Assembly (NCBI GenBank): GCA_031761405.1
Contig: JASEVX010000011.1
Coordinates: forward strand, 42,202,411-42,266,410
Length of the DNA stretch: 64,000 bases
Direction of reading: 5' to 3'
From: Serripes groenlandicus
Taxonomy: Eukaryota; Mollusca; Bivalvia; Cardiida; Cardiidae
Part shown: piece after piece, positions 32,901-47,900 of the stretch
Numbering within the stretch: the stretch's first letter is position 1
Layout: the number at the start of each line of letters is the position of its first letter
Position numbers and translations under genes: made by a program
The notes under the pieces: generated by a model
The model's database searches: none
Seen by the model: only the letters and a program-made list of their open reading frames with translations
Told to the model about the DNA's origin: nothing

Positions 32901-35900
32901 CCTTGGTTATCATCGGTGACTAGACATTGTATTGTTTACAATCACACCATCTTGGACAACCAGTTATACCCCAAACATAGTACTTAATGAGTAGAGTCCA
33001 AGATTACAAGAACAATAACAAAAAACATGTTTACCAAATCAATTTATACCACTCCTTTACCAACATTTTGTTGTCGAATTTCGTCAGCTGGCCTGCAGAA
33101 TTCTGCAAAATTGATTTTGATATTGAATAATTATGATTTAATGAAAATTAACTCTTTCCCACATACAACAAATCTGCACCAGACGACTTTGAAAACATGT
33201 GGACAAAAATATAGAAATTCCCTATAAATGAGGGTAAATTTACTGAATACATTGTGGCAACAGGAGAAAGTGCTTGTTTTGAGCAATTTCTTCTGTTGTC
33301 ACAACGTTTTCAAAAGTCCTCCACTTCAGATGTTGGAAACGGTTAAAGATTGAATGATCTTGGACAATGTGGACAACTTTTTTCTGATTAGATTGTTTAA
33401 GTCATTATGCATACAATACAGCCCCCATGCAATGACCTAAAAACCGTATAAAGTATCAACAGATTGGTTGAACTTTTAACCCTTTATCCAAAATCAAGAA
33501 ATTTGCAGCAGACATCTTTGAACAGATCTTGGCCAAATTATATGAAATATCTTTCTCAATGAAGGCTTTATAATGAAATGACCTGGAAAACTTTGTGTCA
33601 AAAGGAGAAATTGCTCAGTCGTGATCAATTTCTTCTTTTATCATAATGTTTTCGAAAGTTGTCTACACAAGAGAAATGGTGAAGGATGAGTCAAGACAAG
33701 TGAAGGTCGGGTTTATTTATAGGAGCTTTAAGATATAAATAGAGTTGGATGGATCAATAGAGATTCTTAGATTACACTGGCATCTGAAATGATTATTTAA
33801 ATGTGTCTCTGCAATATGGTTGTAAAACACATTTATGTTAGATAGTAGCAATATAATTGTATGACTCATAATCAATCAATTTAAGTGTGTCTCTGCAATA
33901 TGGTTGTAAAACACATTTATGTGAAACAGAAGCAATATAATTGTATGACTTTCATAATCAATCGATTTAACAAAGGAATGAAAGTAAAGGCAGGCATAAA
34001 ACATTATATAAACCTTTCGGCCAGAGCTCTAGATATGGCGAGCAGAGGTCCATATAAGGAGGGGTTTTCAACTATTTTCCCAACAATTTCTCTCTTATTA
34101 TTTAATGAACCCAACGTTGTGGGTACTCAAAAGAATCGTCTCACTGAGACGATTCTTTTGAGCACCCACAACATAGGGTTTGAGGGTCAAATAAGGATTT
34201 TAGAACCTTCAAAACGCACCTTATTTAGAGCTCTGGGTGAGTATTTTTAATTCTAAAATCCTAATTTGATACTCAAACCCTATGTTGTGGGTACTCAAAA
34301 GAGTCGTCTCAGTGAGACCATTCTTTTGAGTACCCACAACACAGGGTTTGGTTGAGTCATAAGAAAAATATAGGTGGTAAAAGATCAGTTTACTCCTCAT
34401 TATCTAGACCTCGACTCTTTCCCACAAACAACAAATGTACAGCTAATTAGCTGTCTTGTAAGGATTTTAAAATTATTTTTGCTTAAGTAAGGGACATCTC
34501 TATAAAATGGTTAAGCTATCTGTTGTTTGGATTTGTAAACATTGTGACCAAAATAGAAATTTCCTTTGGGTCAAGACAGAAATCCAATACTGATTGTAGT
34601 GCGGTGGAAAGTTATTTTTTTACCAGACAGTAATGAGTACATGTATATATTTGGATCAAAGTTCATACGGGGTTAGTCGGTCACTGGACAGTAGTAAATA
34701 AAGCTAGCTGTAGTAGTGTTGATAGTGGGACATAATGTAAACACTAGCTACATAGAATGCCGACTCGAAATTGCACAGTGAAAAAGCTGTGTTATAGTAG
34801 TAGTACTAGTACTTTTTAAATACATTAACCCTTTCCCTCATATAGACACGTTCGGACGCTCTGCAGCAGACGGCTTTTTGAAAACATAGTGACAAAAGAA
34901 GAAATTGCACAAAACGTGCAATTTCTCCTTTAGCCACAATGTTTTCCACTTCTTGTCATAGGTTATCCATTCAATTATGGAGATTTTCTATGTTTTGACA
35001 AAATACGTTCAAAGTCGTCTGCTGCAGAATTGTCGTATGAGGGAAAGGGTTAAAAACATATATGCATAACTATGGAAAATTTCCATGATTGAAAGTATAA
35101 TTTAGAGCTTTTCAAAACATTGTCCAGTTGAGACTTGGGTAACCCTTTACCACATTTTGATGCCAATGCATGGCCTTATAAAACATTGTGGCAAAAAGAG
35201 AAATTGCAAATAATTCATCAAGAAATGATTTAATTAAAAGCACAACATTTTAGCAAATCATGTTCAAGATGTAGTTTAACTGTTTTGCTTAACACCATCA
35301 ACTTGTGGACACCTGCAGCAGATTTACAAGCTATTTCTTTTTTTCTTCTCGATGTTTAAATAATGATATCTTTATAGAGATTTTCTATATTTTACTCTCA
35401 AAAGTCTTTCGAAAGTTGTCTGCATTTGGACAAGAATGATTATTAGTTTGGGTTACGCTTAACATTTTCCCACATACAACAAATCGGCAGCAGTCGCGAT
35501 TCGACGACTTCGAAAAAACATTTAGTCAAAAATATGGAATATCTGTCTAATAAAAAACCACCTATTTTAACCCTTTCCCTCATATAGACGCTTTCTGACG
35601 CCTCTGCAGCAGACAGCTTTTTGAAAACATAGTGACAAAAAAAGAAATTGCACAAAATGTGCAATTTCTCCTTTTGCCACAATGATTTCCACTTTTAGTC
35701 ATAGGTTATCCATTCAATTATAGAGTTTTCTATTTTTTGACAAAATATGTTCAAAGTCGTCTGCTGCAGAATTGCCCTATAAGGGAAAGGGTTGAATAAA
35801 ATTGAAAACACTGTAACAAAAAGAGACACTGCTCCTCTTCCCTAAATGCTTTCCAAAGGCATCTGATGCAGAAAGTGACTTTCTGTGGGAAACGTTCAAT

Positions 35901-38900
35901 CTTCAAACCTCTGAAGCTCAAAATATATTGTTTTCTTTTGTTCTTTCAGAGCTATCTATTTCTTTTGCTATGCCAACACGAAGCGTTACCTAAATGGTGT
36001 TGTGGCTCCAGATACGCCAATTGTTCACATCGCAGCAGCGTGCACTGCAGGTAACAAAACATTTTCTTAAATGTCTTTTTCACTTAATTAAATTTTACTA
36101 AAAAAATATAAGAAATAGAGTGAAAATAAGATCAATTGTACATGTATTGAAATTTTAGTTTTGTAAATATTATGTATATAATTATTTTTTAACATTTATA
36201 AAACTAATTCACATACTGTTAGATAAGTGTGAGACATTTTTTTTTTTACTTTAAACGCCAATACAATTATATTGTTCTTGTATCTTACTTAATCAAGCCC
36301 TTAATTGTGGCTATTTGTTATCTTGGAATGGCATTGAGTTTAAAAATTGTGAAAATTTCAAAAATGTTATTGACCACATACCTGAGAACACTTAATTGGG
36401 TCCACTGCATTTGAAAAAAAGGTAGACACACAGTGCCATCATGAAGGATCATATTTATTTATTTTTATGTAAGTATTTATCTTGTCTTCAAGAGCACATT
36501 CTCAGGTGAGCTACCTTATGACCCTCTTTTCCTGGTGCAGTTGACCAAATAATGTATTTCTTGTCCTTTGTCAATGAATTCCCACAATATCACTCACTTT
36601 CTCAACATTTGAAATCTAAATTGTTCTCATCTACCCACGGTCAGGATTTTGAATAAGGACATTCCAGACTGGCATTCTATCAGGATTTTGTTTTGTACTG
36701 GTAATGCAAGTGTAGCATACAAAAGACTTCATTTTTTGTGTATTGTTTATTACTAACCTTTACAAAAATAAAATGCAATGCAATGACCTTTTAAACACAA
36801 GGGGGGGGGGGGGGTATGGGAAATCTCTTCAAATTATTTAATGAAAGTTAACTTGAAAAAAGTAATAAATTTCCGATAATGTTTTCTGCTCCAGATGTGT
36901 CAAAAAGCAAGTGGGAAAGGGCAAGTGATTCCTTTTAAGCATTGTCTTGTTACCGAATATTGGTCAACGGTTTAAAGTTGGTTGTTTAACTCTAAATTTA
37001 AATTAATAAATAGAGCTTGAGTTAATTTATTTGTAAAACAAAACAACTTGACATTCAGCGAGTGCTTTTTGTTTACATCCATCAAACATTAAGGCTTATT
37101 TTTTAAACCTAAAATTTCCATAATTCATATTATGTCGGTCAAAATTACAAATTCTTCATGGATACAATATGTAAAATGTAAATGATTTGCAATTCAAATT
37201 TTTAATTTGTCTTTTAATTGAGAAGGATTTTTTAAAAAAAGAAATACTCTAAAAAGATAAGTTACATAATGTTTTATTTTATCTACATCTCAATTCTTAA
37301 AATTAAAGGAATCCGCTGTGGTCAAGTGGTTAGCGTCGGGGATTTCGAAACTGGGTGTCCCGGGTTCGATCCCCAGTCGCGGCACTACGGTCATGGTGGA
37401 GTGCCCTTGGGCAAGGCACATTTTCTAGCCTAGTACTGGTTTGTTTACCCAGGGATCATGAATAATTAAATTTAATTGCGCGCTAAATGACCTTAGCTGT
37501 CGATACGCCATAAAACAATATACATTCATTCATTCTTAAAGTTAAATGAAGATATATCAAAACAAGTATCTTGGCAGTGTATGACTAATTCATTTTGTAA
37601 ACTTGTAACTTATCTAGGCTGGAAAATTACACACCGACAAGTGTTTTGTTATTAATCATGTATATTATTAAGACCGACTTAGTAAATGGTAGTATTCTTA
37701 TCTTTCATCTTAAATGGACATTAACTTATCTTAACCCTTTCCCTCATACGACAATTCTGCAGCAGACGACATTGAACGTATTTTGTCAAAACATAGAAAA
37801 TCTCTGTAATTGAATGGATAACCCATGACAAAAAGTGTCAAACATTATGGCAAAAGGAGAAATTGCACGTTTTGTGAAATTTCTTCTTTTGTCACTATTG
37901 TTTCAAAAAGTCGTCTGCTGTAAAGGCGTCTGAAAGCGTCTATATGAGGGAAAGGGTTAAATAATCTTATGTCTTAAAAATATCTTTTACAGACAGTACT
38001 AATTTTTTGGTTTTTAAAACAAAAAAGTAAAACAAAAAAGTAAACAATAAACAAAAATAATAGTAAACTATACAAATCAGAATACTAATCTACTCCCCAA
38101 AGTCTTCAGCTTTATAACTCTTTTCCACTTGCGGATGCATTTTGACGTATTTACAGCAGACAACTTGTGTAAAAACAATGTTGCGAAAGGAGAAATTGCT
38201 CATGATGATGAGCATTTCCCCTATTGCCAAGATTTGTTTGCCTAGATGTTTCCAGTTGTTTACTGCAGATCTGTTGTACTTGTAAAAGGTTATATCCTTT
38301 ACTTAACCCTTTCCCTCCTACGACAATTATGTAGCAGATGACTTTGAACATATTTTCACACTTTCATTTAAAACCTCTATCAGTGCCATATGAATGTTTA
38401 CATTGTTACACATCTAGGTAAAAACATTAAGAGTTTCTATGGAGAAAGTATAACAATTGAATAGATACAATATTGTGACAAACGGAGGAATTGCCCATCA
38501 TGAGCAATTTCTCCATTAGCCACAATGTTTTCCAGTCATCTGCTGGAACTGCATCAACAAATGTCTGCAGGTGGAAAACGAAAATTTCATATTGGGTAAA
38601 ATGATGTAAAATGCTAAATCCTCATTTGTAAGTACATAAATAAATAATTCCAATTGACTTCCATTCAACCTATAGGAATTTTACCGCCACATAAGTACAG
38701 AGTGTTTATTGAGGTCATGTGACTATTAAGGTCGGTTGTATAACAAGATTATTGGATTTAACCCACTTCGACATACAGATGCTTTATTACGCATTTACAG
38801 CAAACATGTTTTAAAAAGCATTGTGACAAAAGGAGGAATTGCTTTAAACAAGTAATTCTACCTTTTGTCACAATGTTTTGAACTCTAGATTGTTCCTACT

Positions 38901-41900
38901 TTTGCTTAGACATTTTCAAGGCATAGAGATGTGTGGTGTGTGGGATCTGGTTAATCTGTGACAAATGAAAAGGGATTGTTTTGAGTTTTTTCCCACCAAA
39001 ATATAGACTTCAAAATTGAAATATCAACCAATTTGTGTAATAAAGTTAACATAAAACTGCTTGCAAGTTCCATTCTTAATATTTTTTTATATAAATATAA
39101 AAATTAACCTAGCATATTTGTAAAGGATGGAAGAACTAGATCACGGATATGTAGTTTTAACACTTTGCCACATACAACAAACTTGAAGAAAAACAAGATA
39201 TTTCGCCAATATGTTGGCAAAAAAACTGAAAAATCTTTATAAATGAAAGTTAATTTACTGAATAATGTTGAAACATTGTGAATGGAGAGATATTTGTTGT
39301 GAGCAATATCTCCTTTTATCTTAATGTTTTCAAAAGGTTTCTGGGAAGGTGTCAGAAAACGTCTATAAGGATAAAAGCTGTTGAATAAGATTGTTCATGC
39401 ATTGTGTACAAAACCAGTTTAAAGCGGTCAATTCAAGATAACTATATAATGATATGTATTGTGAATGAATCCAGTGTTATTACTATTCTTTTGGAGTTTT
39501 TCCAAATCAAAGCAATCCTATATTTAAAACCCTTTTCCATTCCTGAATGATCAATCAATGCTCATTTAATTAAAAAAATATTGTTGTGATGGAAAAATAG
39601 TCTTAATGAGCAATATTGATTCTCTATTTCATAACATATTTTATCACAAAGTATTTCATTTATTTTGATTTTCACAACATATTTTATCCCAAAGTTATTC
39701 ATTTTTTTATTTCAAATTTCTTTCGTAATTGAATGTCAAATCAATATGTCAGGTAATGAGTTAAAGCCTCAAGAATCAAATTAACAAACTTTAACCCTTT
39801 CCCTCATACGACAATTCTGCAGCAGACGACTTTGAACATATTTTGTCAAAAAATAGAAAATCTATAATTGAACGGATAACCTATGACTAAAAGCGGAAAA
39901 CATTGTGGCAAAAGGAGAAATTGCTCATCTTGAACAATTTCTTCTTTTGTCACTGTTTTCAAAAAGCTGTCTGCCGCAGAGGCGTCAGAAAGCATCTATA
40001 TGAGGGAAAGGGTTTTAAAAGTTAATTGATCAATTCATATCATAATGTCTCTAATATTAAGAGGAACATTGTTTCTTCATAAATTTGTTATTTTATTTGT
40101 TTAGAAGTTGTTGCTTTTGCATTTTTACCCTTTCCCACATACAATAAAACTGCAGTAGACAACTTTGAACACATGGAGCAAAATTATTGAAAATCTCTAT
40201 AAATGAAAGTATATTTTTTGTTACTTTAACAATATTTTCCTTCAATTTGGTCCTACTGTTATATTAAGTCAAATGCATGCATATGGCAGAAGGGTTAATC
40301 TTGTGCAAGTCAATGAAAAAGTCAAAGTTAATTTCATCTCCATCAATTGCTGGTTGACAAACTGCCAATTTACATGGTCAAAGTTTTTTTCGAATAGCTA
40401 TTTTTAGGTGTTTACAGTTCAGGTTAATTACCAAAAGTAATTGCCTTTCTGATACTATCGCAACCTTTTCCCACGTACCTTGTCATTGGTTTGTGAATAG
40501 ACTTGTGATCATTTATATTCAGGCATCACAATAAACTTCCTAGCTGCAAATAGCTGCAATACAAGTAATAGTCAGTCGCCCAAGAACAATTATATGAGCT
40601 GTCCCACGAGAAAACCAACATTATGGCCTCTGCGTAATTTATCGACAAAGATCAGCATGTGCAACCTGCGCAGACTGATCTGGTCCAACACATTCCATCT
40701 CGGGGGGATAGAGGTATATCTAGTATTAATTCCTGAAACAGAAACTCTACAAGATGCGATAAGTGTCTATCAGGTGCATACTTAGGCTGATCCGGGTCGA
40801 TACTTTACGCTGAGCCCACAATGTTGGTTTTCTTGCGGGACGGCTCATATGTCACTGAAATCTCTTACAAACTGCAGCATTCATATCATTAGCCTTGATT
40901 CAAGATGAAAATGGTTTATTGCTTCCATCAGTTTAATACATTGACTCAACTTGAACAAGCCAACTTCAGCTACAAGTGCTCTTCTGTTACTAATTTTCAA
41001 AGGCTGAGACTTTCTACAATAAAGATCGTTTACTACAAAATGTATATGAGGATCAGGTCATGTTAAGCAATGTAAACTTGATAAGAAGTTATATTGGTAT
41101 TAAAATGAGTATGTTAACCCTCCTTGATGACCTACATATCTTGACATTCAATTGATTAATATATTTTCTTAATTCACAACTTAAATCTTTTGATACCTCT
41201 GTAGTCATTGGCATTTTTTAAACATTGTGGACTAGCAATTTTTTGTCACAGACTGTTCTCTTTTGTTTAAAAGGTATCTTTTCTGGAAGATATCTGAACT
41301 TTTCTCTTGAAAATAATTTATTCATGTTCTCTTATCTGTTGGTGATAGGATTTAAATGTGTCACAACCATACATATATAAATTTATGTGACAAAGTTATA
41401 CCATAGGAGATTGTTTTGTATCTGAGCCGAATTTGTTTACCATGTTTGAAAACTATAAAAGAACCAAAACATGTTTTAAATTAAATCACTAAAATCAGGC
41501 AGTCAATTTTTATTAGATTATGGCAATGCCGCTGTTAACTTGGTAGATAGGGTTAGAAGGCATCTAGTACTAATTAATACTTAATAATAATAAATAAAAA
41601 GTAGTATTAAAAAAAAAGAGTATTTATTGATAAGACCTTGTTTCTGCACTTATTCGGGCCAGTTTAACTTCTAGAATGCCAGTCTTAATACAATACATAA
41701 TGACCCTATATGTCTGTTTATACATTTTGATTACTGATATTTTTATAATCATTTTACTGTAGATCTTATGAATAAGTAAACTGTCCAATCTTTATGAAAA
41801 CTGTATCAGAATTTTATAAAACATTAGCGCTGATTGTTTTAGTATTTTGATATTCATAAATTGTATTAACCCTTTCCCAAATATAGACACTTTCTGACGC

Positions 41901-44900
41901 CTCTACAGCAGACGTCTTTTGAAAACATTGTGGCAAAGGTGAAATTGCTCATGATGAGCAATTTCACCATCTGCCACAATGTTTTCAACTTTATTCAGTA
42001 TAATTATACCTTCATTTATAGATATTTTGACTAAATGTTTTCAAAGTCGTCTGCTGCAGATTTGCTGTATGTGGGAAAGGATTCATCAGCAGACTTGTCA
42101 GAGTCAATTATGTTGTGTGAGTTTGTCAAGGAACAATTATTCTGTCAAAAACAAAGAACAGATCATACAACTGTTGTACTTATTATAAATTCAGCAGTAA
42201 TAAAGGACATTAAAAAATCATCAACCTGATGTATTAGTTTTATCATCATTAAGGACTATGTGTTATAAAAGATTCAAACATAGTGCTAAGATTTACCAAC
42301 TGCATCTAAATGATTGTTAAAAACAACACAAAGTTTCATTTGAACTGTTTGAAAATGTATTTGCCCCCCAACTGTTGGAATGTTTTGCTTCAACGGAACT
42401 TCTTTTCAGATAACGATTGGCTGATCATCATCACATGACCGGCGTTTACCTGCTAGCTTTAAGCAAGAAATTGTTTTCTTTTAACAATTTGCCATCGGTC
42501 TAGTCCATGCTATGGTTAAGGTATAGTTTACAAAACTTTGCCTTGGCAGTCTTGTTTTTATAAATTTTCTTTTTTTTTGACACACAAGATAAGCCTACAC
42601 TTTTGATGTCTTGTTGAGGCATTGGCTAGGTGCATATAAACATATACTAGGTGGCTACTGATTGATTGGTAAACCCTTTACCTGATACAGACAACTGAAG
42701 CCGCTTTCTCACTTACAATAAAAGTGAAGCAGACAACTTTGAAAATATTTGGGGGGAAATTTTGGAATATTTATAAAAATGAAAGAAGCTTTTAGGTATA
42801 CAAGTATAGTTGAATATGTTGTGGCAAAAGGAGCAACTGCTCATCATGAACAATTTCTTCTTTTTGCAACAATGTTTTCCAAAGTCGTCTGATGAAGATG
42901 TGGCAAAATGCTTCTGTAATACTAAGTTCTTAAAATCAAGATGCCCTGACTGCAGACCACAATCATGGCTGATGAAATTAATCCTCCCATTTGTCCAAGT
43001 ATAACGTTATTTGCCTGAAGAAACCTTGGGGAATTCTCAAAAGTCATATCAGCTTAAGGTTTTATTAATTTCAATGTTATACGTTTTTAGCTCACCAGTG
43101 CACAAAGTGCTCAAGGTGAGCTATTGTGATTGCAATTTGTCTGTCATGAGTCGTCAACAATTGCCTTGTTAACAGTCTACAGTTAACACTCTACAGGCCA
43201 TATATTACATCCTATCTTCATGCAAGTTTATCAGAATAATATAATGATATCTAGGTCATGTCCAATCTTAAACTAGGTCACTAGGCCAAATTGATAGAAA
43301 ATCTTCTAAACACTCTAGAGACTGCCATTTTTGCTTCAGCAGCTTGAACCTTTGTCAGAAATTCAGAATGTTTATCTTGATGATAATAATCTAGGACAAG
43401 GACAAATATGAGTTATTAGACCAAATTGAAAAATATCTTGTTAACACTCTGAATGCCTCATTTTTAATTTGAGCATGTTGAAACTTTGTCAGAATGTATG
43501 TTTTGATGAAATCATTGCTAAGTTTTGATAGTAAAAATTGGCCAAGTTTGAAAAAGAAATTGTTAACAAGTAGAGCTTTGGCAGCTTCAAACTTTGTCAG
43601 AATGTTTGTCTTGACATTATCTAGGCCAAGTTCAAACATGGGTCATGTCATGCAAAAATCTAGGAATTTGAAATTGAAGGAAAATCTTGTTATCACTCTG
43701 GAAGCCTTATTTTCTATGTGAGCATGTTGAAACTTCGTCAGAATGGATGTTTTGATGATAAAAGCTATCCTGACCACAAAAAGCATTACTATGATTGACA
43801 ATGTGGATGGTATAACTCAGGTGAGCGATCCAGGGCCATCATGGCCCTCTTGTTTAACAGTTAGATTATTCCCCTTTCCCTAATACAACACTTCTGCAGC
43901 AGACGACTGAACTTATTTTGTCAAAAACTAGAAAATCTCTATAATTGAATGGATATTCTATGACTTCAAGTGGAAAACATTGTGGCAAAAGGAGAAATTG
44001 CTCGTTTTGAGCAATTTCTTCTTTTGTCTCTATGTTTTCAAAAAGCTGTCTGCTGCAGATCTATATGAGGGAAAGGGTTAATGTAGTTGAAAACATTGCA
44101 GAAAAGGGAGAAATTGTAATTTTTCATTGTCCTAAATGTTTACTTCAGAGGCATCTATCTATCAATGACTGTGTGAGGAAAAACCATTGTCATAGACTAT
44201 GAACGTATAACTTTGCTTGACTTTAAGTTATGAATGGCAAAGGGTTAAATAATAACATATCATCAGTGTCCATTCATTCAATGACATGAAATATTTCATT
44301 TATCACCAGTTATATAACTAACAATAAAAATATTGATTTTATGACAATAATTAAAACACAGTTGAACATATAATAAGACAACTTGTTTAACATTGAGTTA
44401 ATAACTTATATTAATTAAAGCAGAATACTAATGATATAAAAAATTATGTCTTAAAAAGTACTGACAGAAAAAAAAAAATATATCTTTCTATAGAACATTA
44501 CAAAATACTATATAAATCTTTTAATGTCTTAAATAATACTTTGAAACAATAGAGTTGGAATTTCAAGTAATTTTGTGTGTGTTCCGGAATCATTTTTTTT
44601 GTTGATGGATTGATACTTTCATCCACTGTAAATGGTATAGATCCTTCACTATATAATCTATCAATGAGCATTAATTTCTACTGTTGCCATAATGTTTTAA
44701 ACAGTCGTTCGCTTCAGATGAGTCTTTATTCAGCAAGCCGGTTAAGACTTCCAATTGAAAACTTATTTGCAGAATTCTTTTGAAAAATATGAGACTAGTT
44801 AAGTTTTTGCAACTTGCTTGCTTTTATGGGAGATACATAGAGTGATGACATCAACACCAACCAGGTGACTTGTCTGTTATTTTTGCATTCCTGCTAACAA

Positions 44901-47900
44901 AGTAAATTACAATGCAAGACAAAGGTACAAGGATTCTTATAAGAAATTCTTTCTTTCCCCACTATATTGAAAAGTAATCAGTGTCTGGGATGAGGAGAAA
45001 ATGAGCTACTAAAAATGGACTTTATAACGATTTTATAATGCACTAATACGTTTCCAATCTCATAAAGTTAAGTTCCTTTACTAATAGCTTGAAGTTTTTT
45101 CCACCCCCAATCCCCCCCACCCCACTGCATGATGTCCACCGATTTATCCCTACCATGGTATTAAAAGCTTAAAACTTCAATTAAAAAACAAACAACCAGA
45201 TGAATTTATGAACAAGAAGTCAGCTCAGAAATTACAAAGTTTCTCAAAAAAGTAATTCATGTAGAATACACATGATTTTTTTAAAAAATATATTTTTGAA
45301 ATATGTACATGTAGCTGCTTCAACATTGTTCAGTGTTGAAATGTTTCTGCGTGTGGGCTGTCATCAAAATCACAATACTTTTTGGACTTGAGGGATTCTT
45401 GATAACTTTTTTTTAGAGAGGAAGCTTTCATTATAGAAACCCAGCCGGGTAGCTCAGTTGGTAGCGTATCTGACTTGTGATCTGTAGGTCACGGGTTCGA
45501 TACCCGGTTGAGGCGAACATTCTTTCGGGCGATTTTTCCCATTGCCTCTCACCTCTGATTTATGTGAGAAAGTAGTCAGTGGCTTCGAAAGAATGTTGTG
45601 CAAGTACTGGTGTTGGAAAGCCATGTAAACATGGGTAGGTGCACTGACCACCGTATTATGACCAAAGCTGTTGAAAGCGGCGTTAAACTCCAAACAAACA
45701 AACAAATTCATTATAGAAAGGCTGCCTTGGATTGGTTTTGACAATGTATGGGTCAAGGTCATTGTGGCTTAACCCTTTCCCTCATATAGACGCGTTCTGA
45801 CGCCTCTGCAGCAGATGGCTTTTTGAAAACATATTGACAAAAGAAGAAATTGCACAAAACGTTCAATTTCTCCTTTTCCCACAATGTTTTCCAATTTTAA
45901 TTCAATTTTGGAGATTTTCTTTGTTTTGACAAACTACGTTCAAAGTCTTCTGCTGCAGAATTGCCGTATGAGGGAAAGGGTTAATTAATGTAGATCATGT
46001 GTTTTGGAGTCCCTGTTGACAACCTGGTTTTATTGCATAGTTTGCCTTCGTTTCTTGTTATATAATATATGGTATATGCTGATCGGTTAAGATGTACGCA
46101 CACATAAACATAACTTTAATTATAAGATCTTTGAATGCAGCATATAACAAATATGTGGAGTTTTTTGTTGAAATTTCATCCTGTACAGTATGACATAACT
46201 AGAATGTTAAACACTATATATCGATGTCAGTATCATGAATCCTACAGTTTGCATAATAAGTGTTTGTGGTTACACTGACAGTTGTTTTGAATCTGAACAA
46301 ATTGACAGAGCCTGTACTCCTTAGATACAGTACTTCAGTCTGGCAATTTCCTGAATATTTGATTACTGTGGTTTTCAATACACTTAAAAAGAAACATTGA
46401 CTGCAATATACTTAGATTCGGAGGACATTACAAAGGCTAGAGTTCTGATTGTTTCAACTATTAAGGTTTCTGTTTTGAATGTGAAACCAAAAAGTGTTAA
46501 TCTGAAGAAGTAACTACTGATTGTTTTATTTTAAAGAGACTTGGTGAAACATATTGAATAGAAAATCTTTGATTAAAGGCTGAATTAAATCCTCTTAGAA
46601 TTTTAATCTATTAAATCCTTTCCAACATACTAAAAATCATGTAGGATAACATTATGGAAAATTATAGTATGGTTATTGAACCAGGTTGAAAATATTTTGG
46701 CAAAAGGAGAAATTATAATGAGCAATTACTCCTATTGCCAGAATGCTTTCAAACATGCATCGAGATCTGCATGTGGGAACAGAGTTTAAGCCACTGGCAG
46801 TAAAGATAATTAAAGCAGTCTTTCAAAACCCATGTAGCTTTATAAACACAACACTGCACACTATAATTTTATGCACTTTAAATTTTTACAACAATCATTC
46901 ATACATGTTTAAGTCTTAATACTTAATATACAACAGTATTGATGTGTCGCGCAATAAATTATAATAGAAGAACAATTACAAAAACAAAAAACCTTGTGCA
47001 TCATAAAAAAAATCATAATGTTTCCTCATTTCATTGAATACCAATCTTACTAATAATCTTATCATTCCCAGTCATTTGTTTTTCCCATATAAAATATTTT
47101 CCTGCATGAAAACTCAATATCTTAAAGAGGTAAATAATCAAAGACTCTTATGAGATGAGTTTTAGCTCACCTGATCACAAAGTGCTGAAGGTGAGGTATT
47201 GTGATCACTCGTGTGTGTCAGGGGTGAGCTGTTGTCAACAAATTTATTTAACCCTTTCCAACCTGCAACAACAACTTTTTAGAAAACATTTTAGTCAAAG
47301 GTGAAATTGCTGATCATGTGAGCAATTTCCCCTTTTGCCATGGTTTTCAACTCTTTTCAGTTTATATACCCTCATTTATAGGGATTTTCTATATTTTTGT
47401 CCTCATGTTTCCAAAGTCGTCTGCTGATATTTGTTGTATGTGTGAAAGGTTTAAACAACAACTTTTAACCCTTTCCCACATACAACAAATCTACAGCAGA
47501 CGACTTTGAAAACTTCTAGGCAAAAATATGGAAATTCTCCATAACTGCCTGTATAATTGCTGAATAAGTTAAAAATATTGTGGCAATAGGAGAAATTGCT
47601 TGTTTAGAGAAATTTTTCCTTTTGTCACATTGTTTTCTGTAGTCATCTGCTGCAAATGTAGCACCTTGGAATTAGGATATGTTGCACTGGTATAGGAGAT
47701 TCACTTTAATCTGGAAAACGGAAGAAGCATTAACCAGAATAATTTTATGTCCAGTAAAATTTTTGATTGGTATTAAAGGGCACAATCTCAGGTGAGCGAT
47801 CCACGGCCTTGTGGCCCCTCTTGTTCATGAATACCTGCATGTTTTGCAGCTATTTTATCAAGTAGTAATATTTATGCAGAAGTTGCGATGATGTGTTTGT

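Larger units (their letters stand above)
36060..37290. other. Intron 4 proximal part, no gene
   Basis: AT-rich unique sequence, the family C end fragment at 36503, a poly(G) run near 36800, and a family A right-end scrap (CTGCTCCAGATGTGTC, GTGGGAAAGGG) at about 36880..36925. Confidence 0.5.
47161..47825 (+). mobile_element. Family C element filled by two family A insertions
   Basis: Both ends are present (TTTAGCTCACCTGATCAC at left; CAGGTGAGCGATCCACGGCC...CTCTTGTT at right). Most of the interior is replaced by family A copies at 47248 and 47465. Sits 120 bp before carrier exon 5. Confidence 0.7.

Noticed and set aside
45444..45515. A functional tRNA gene
   Set aside because: The stem pairing is imperfect and the unit continues into a SINE body with a target-site duplication.
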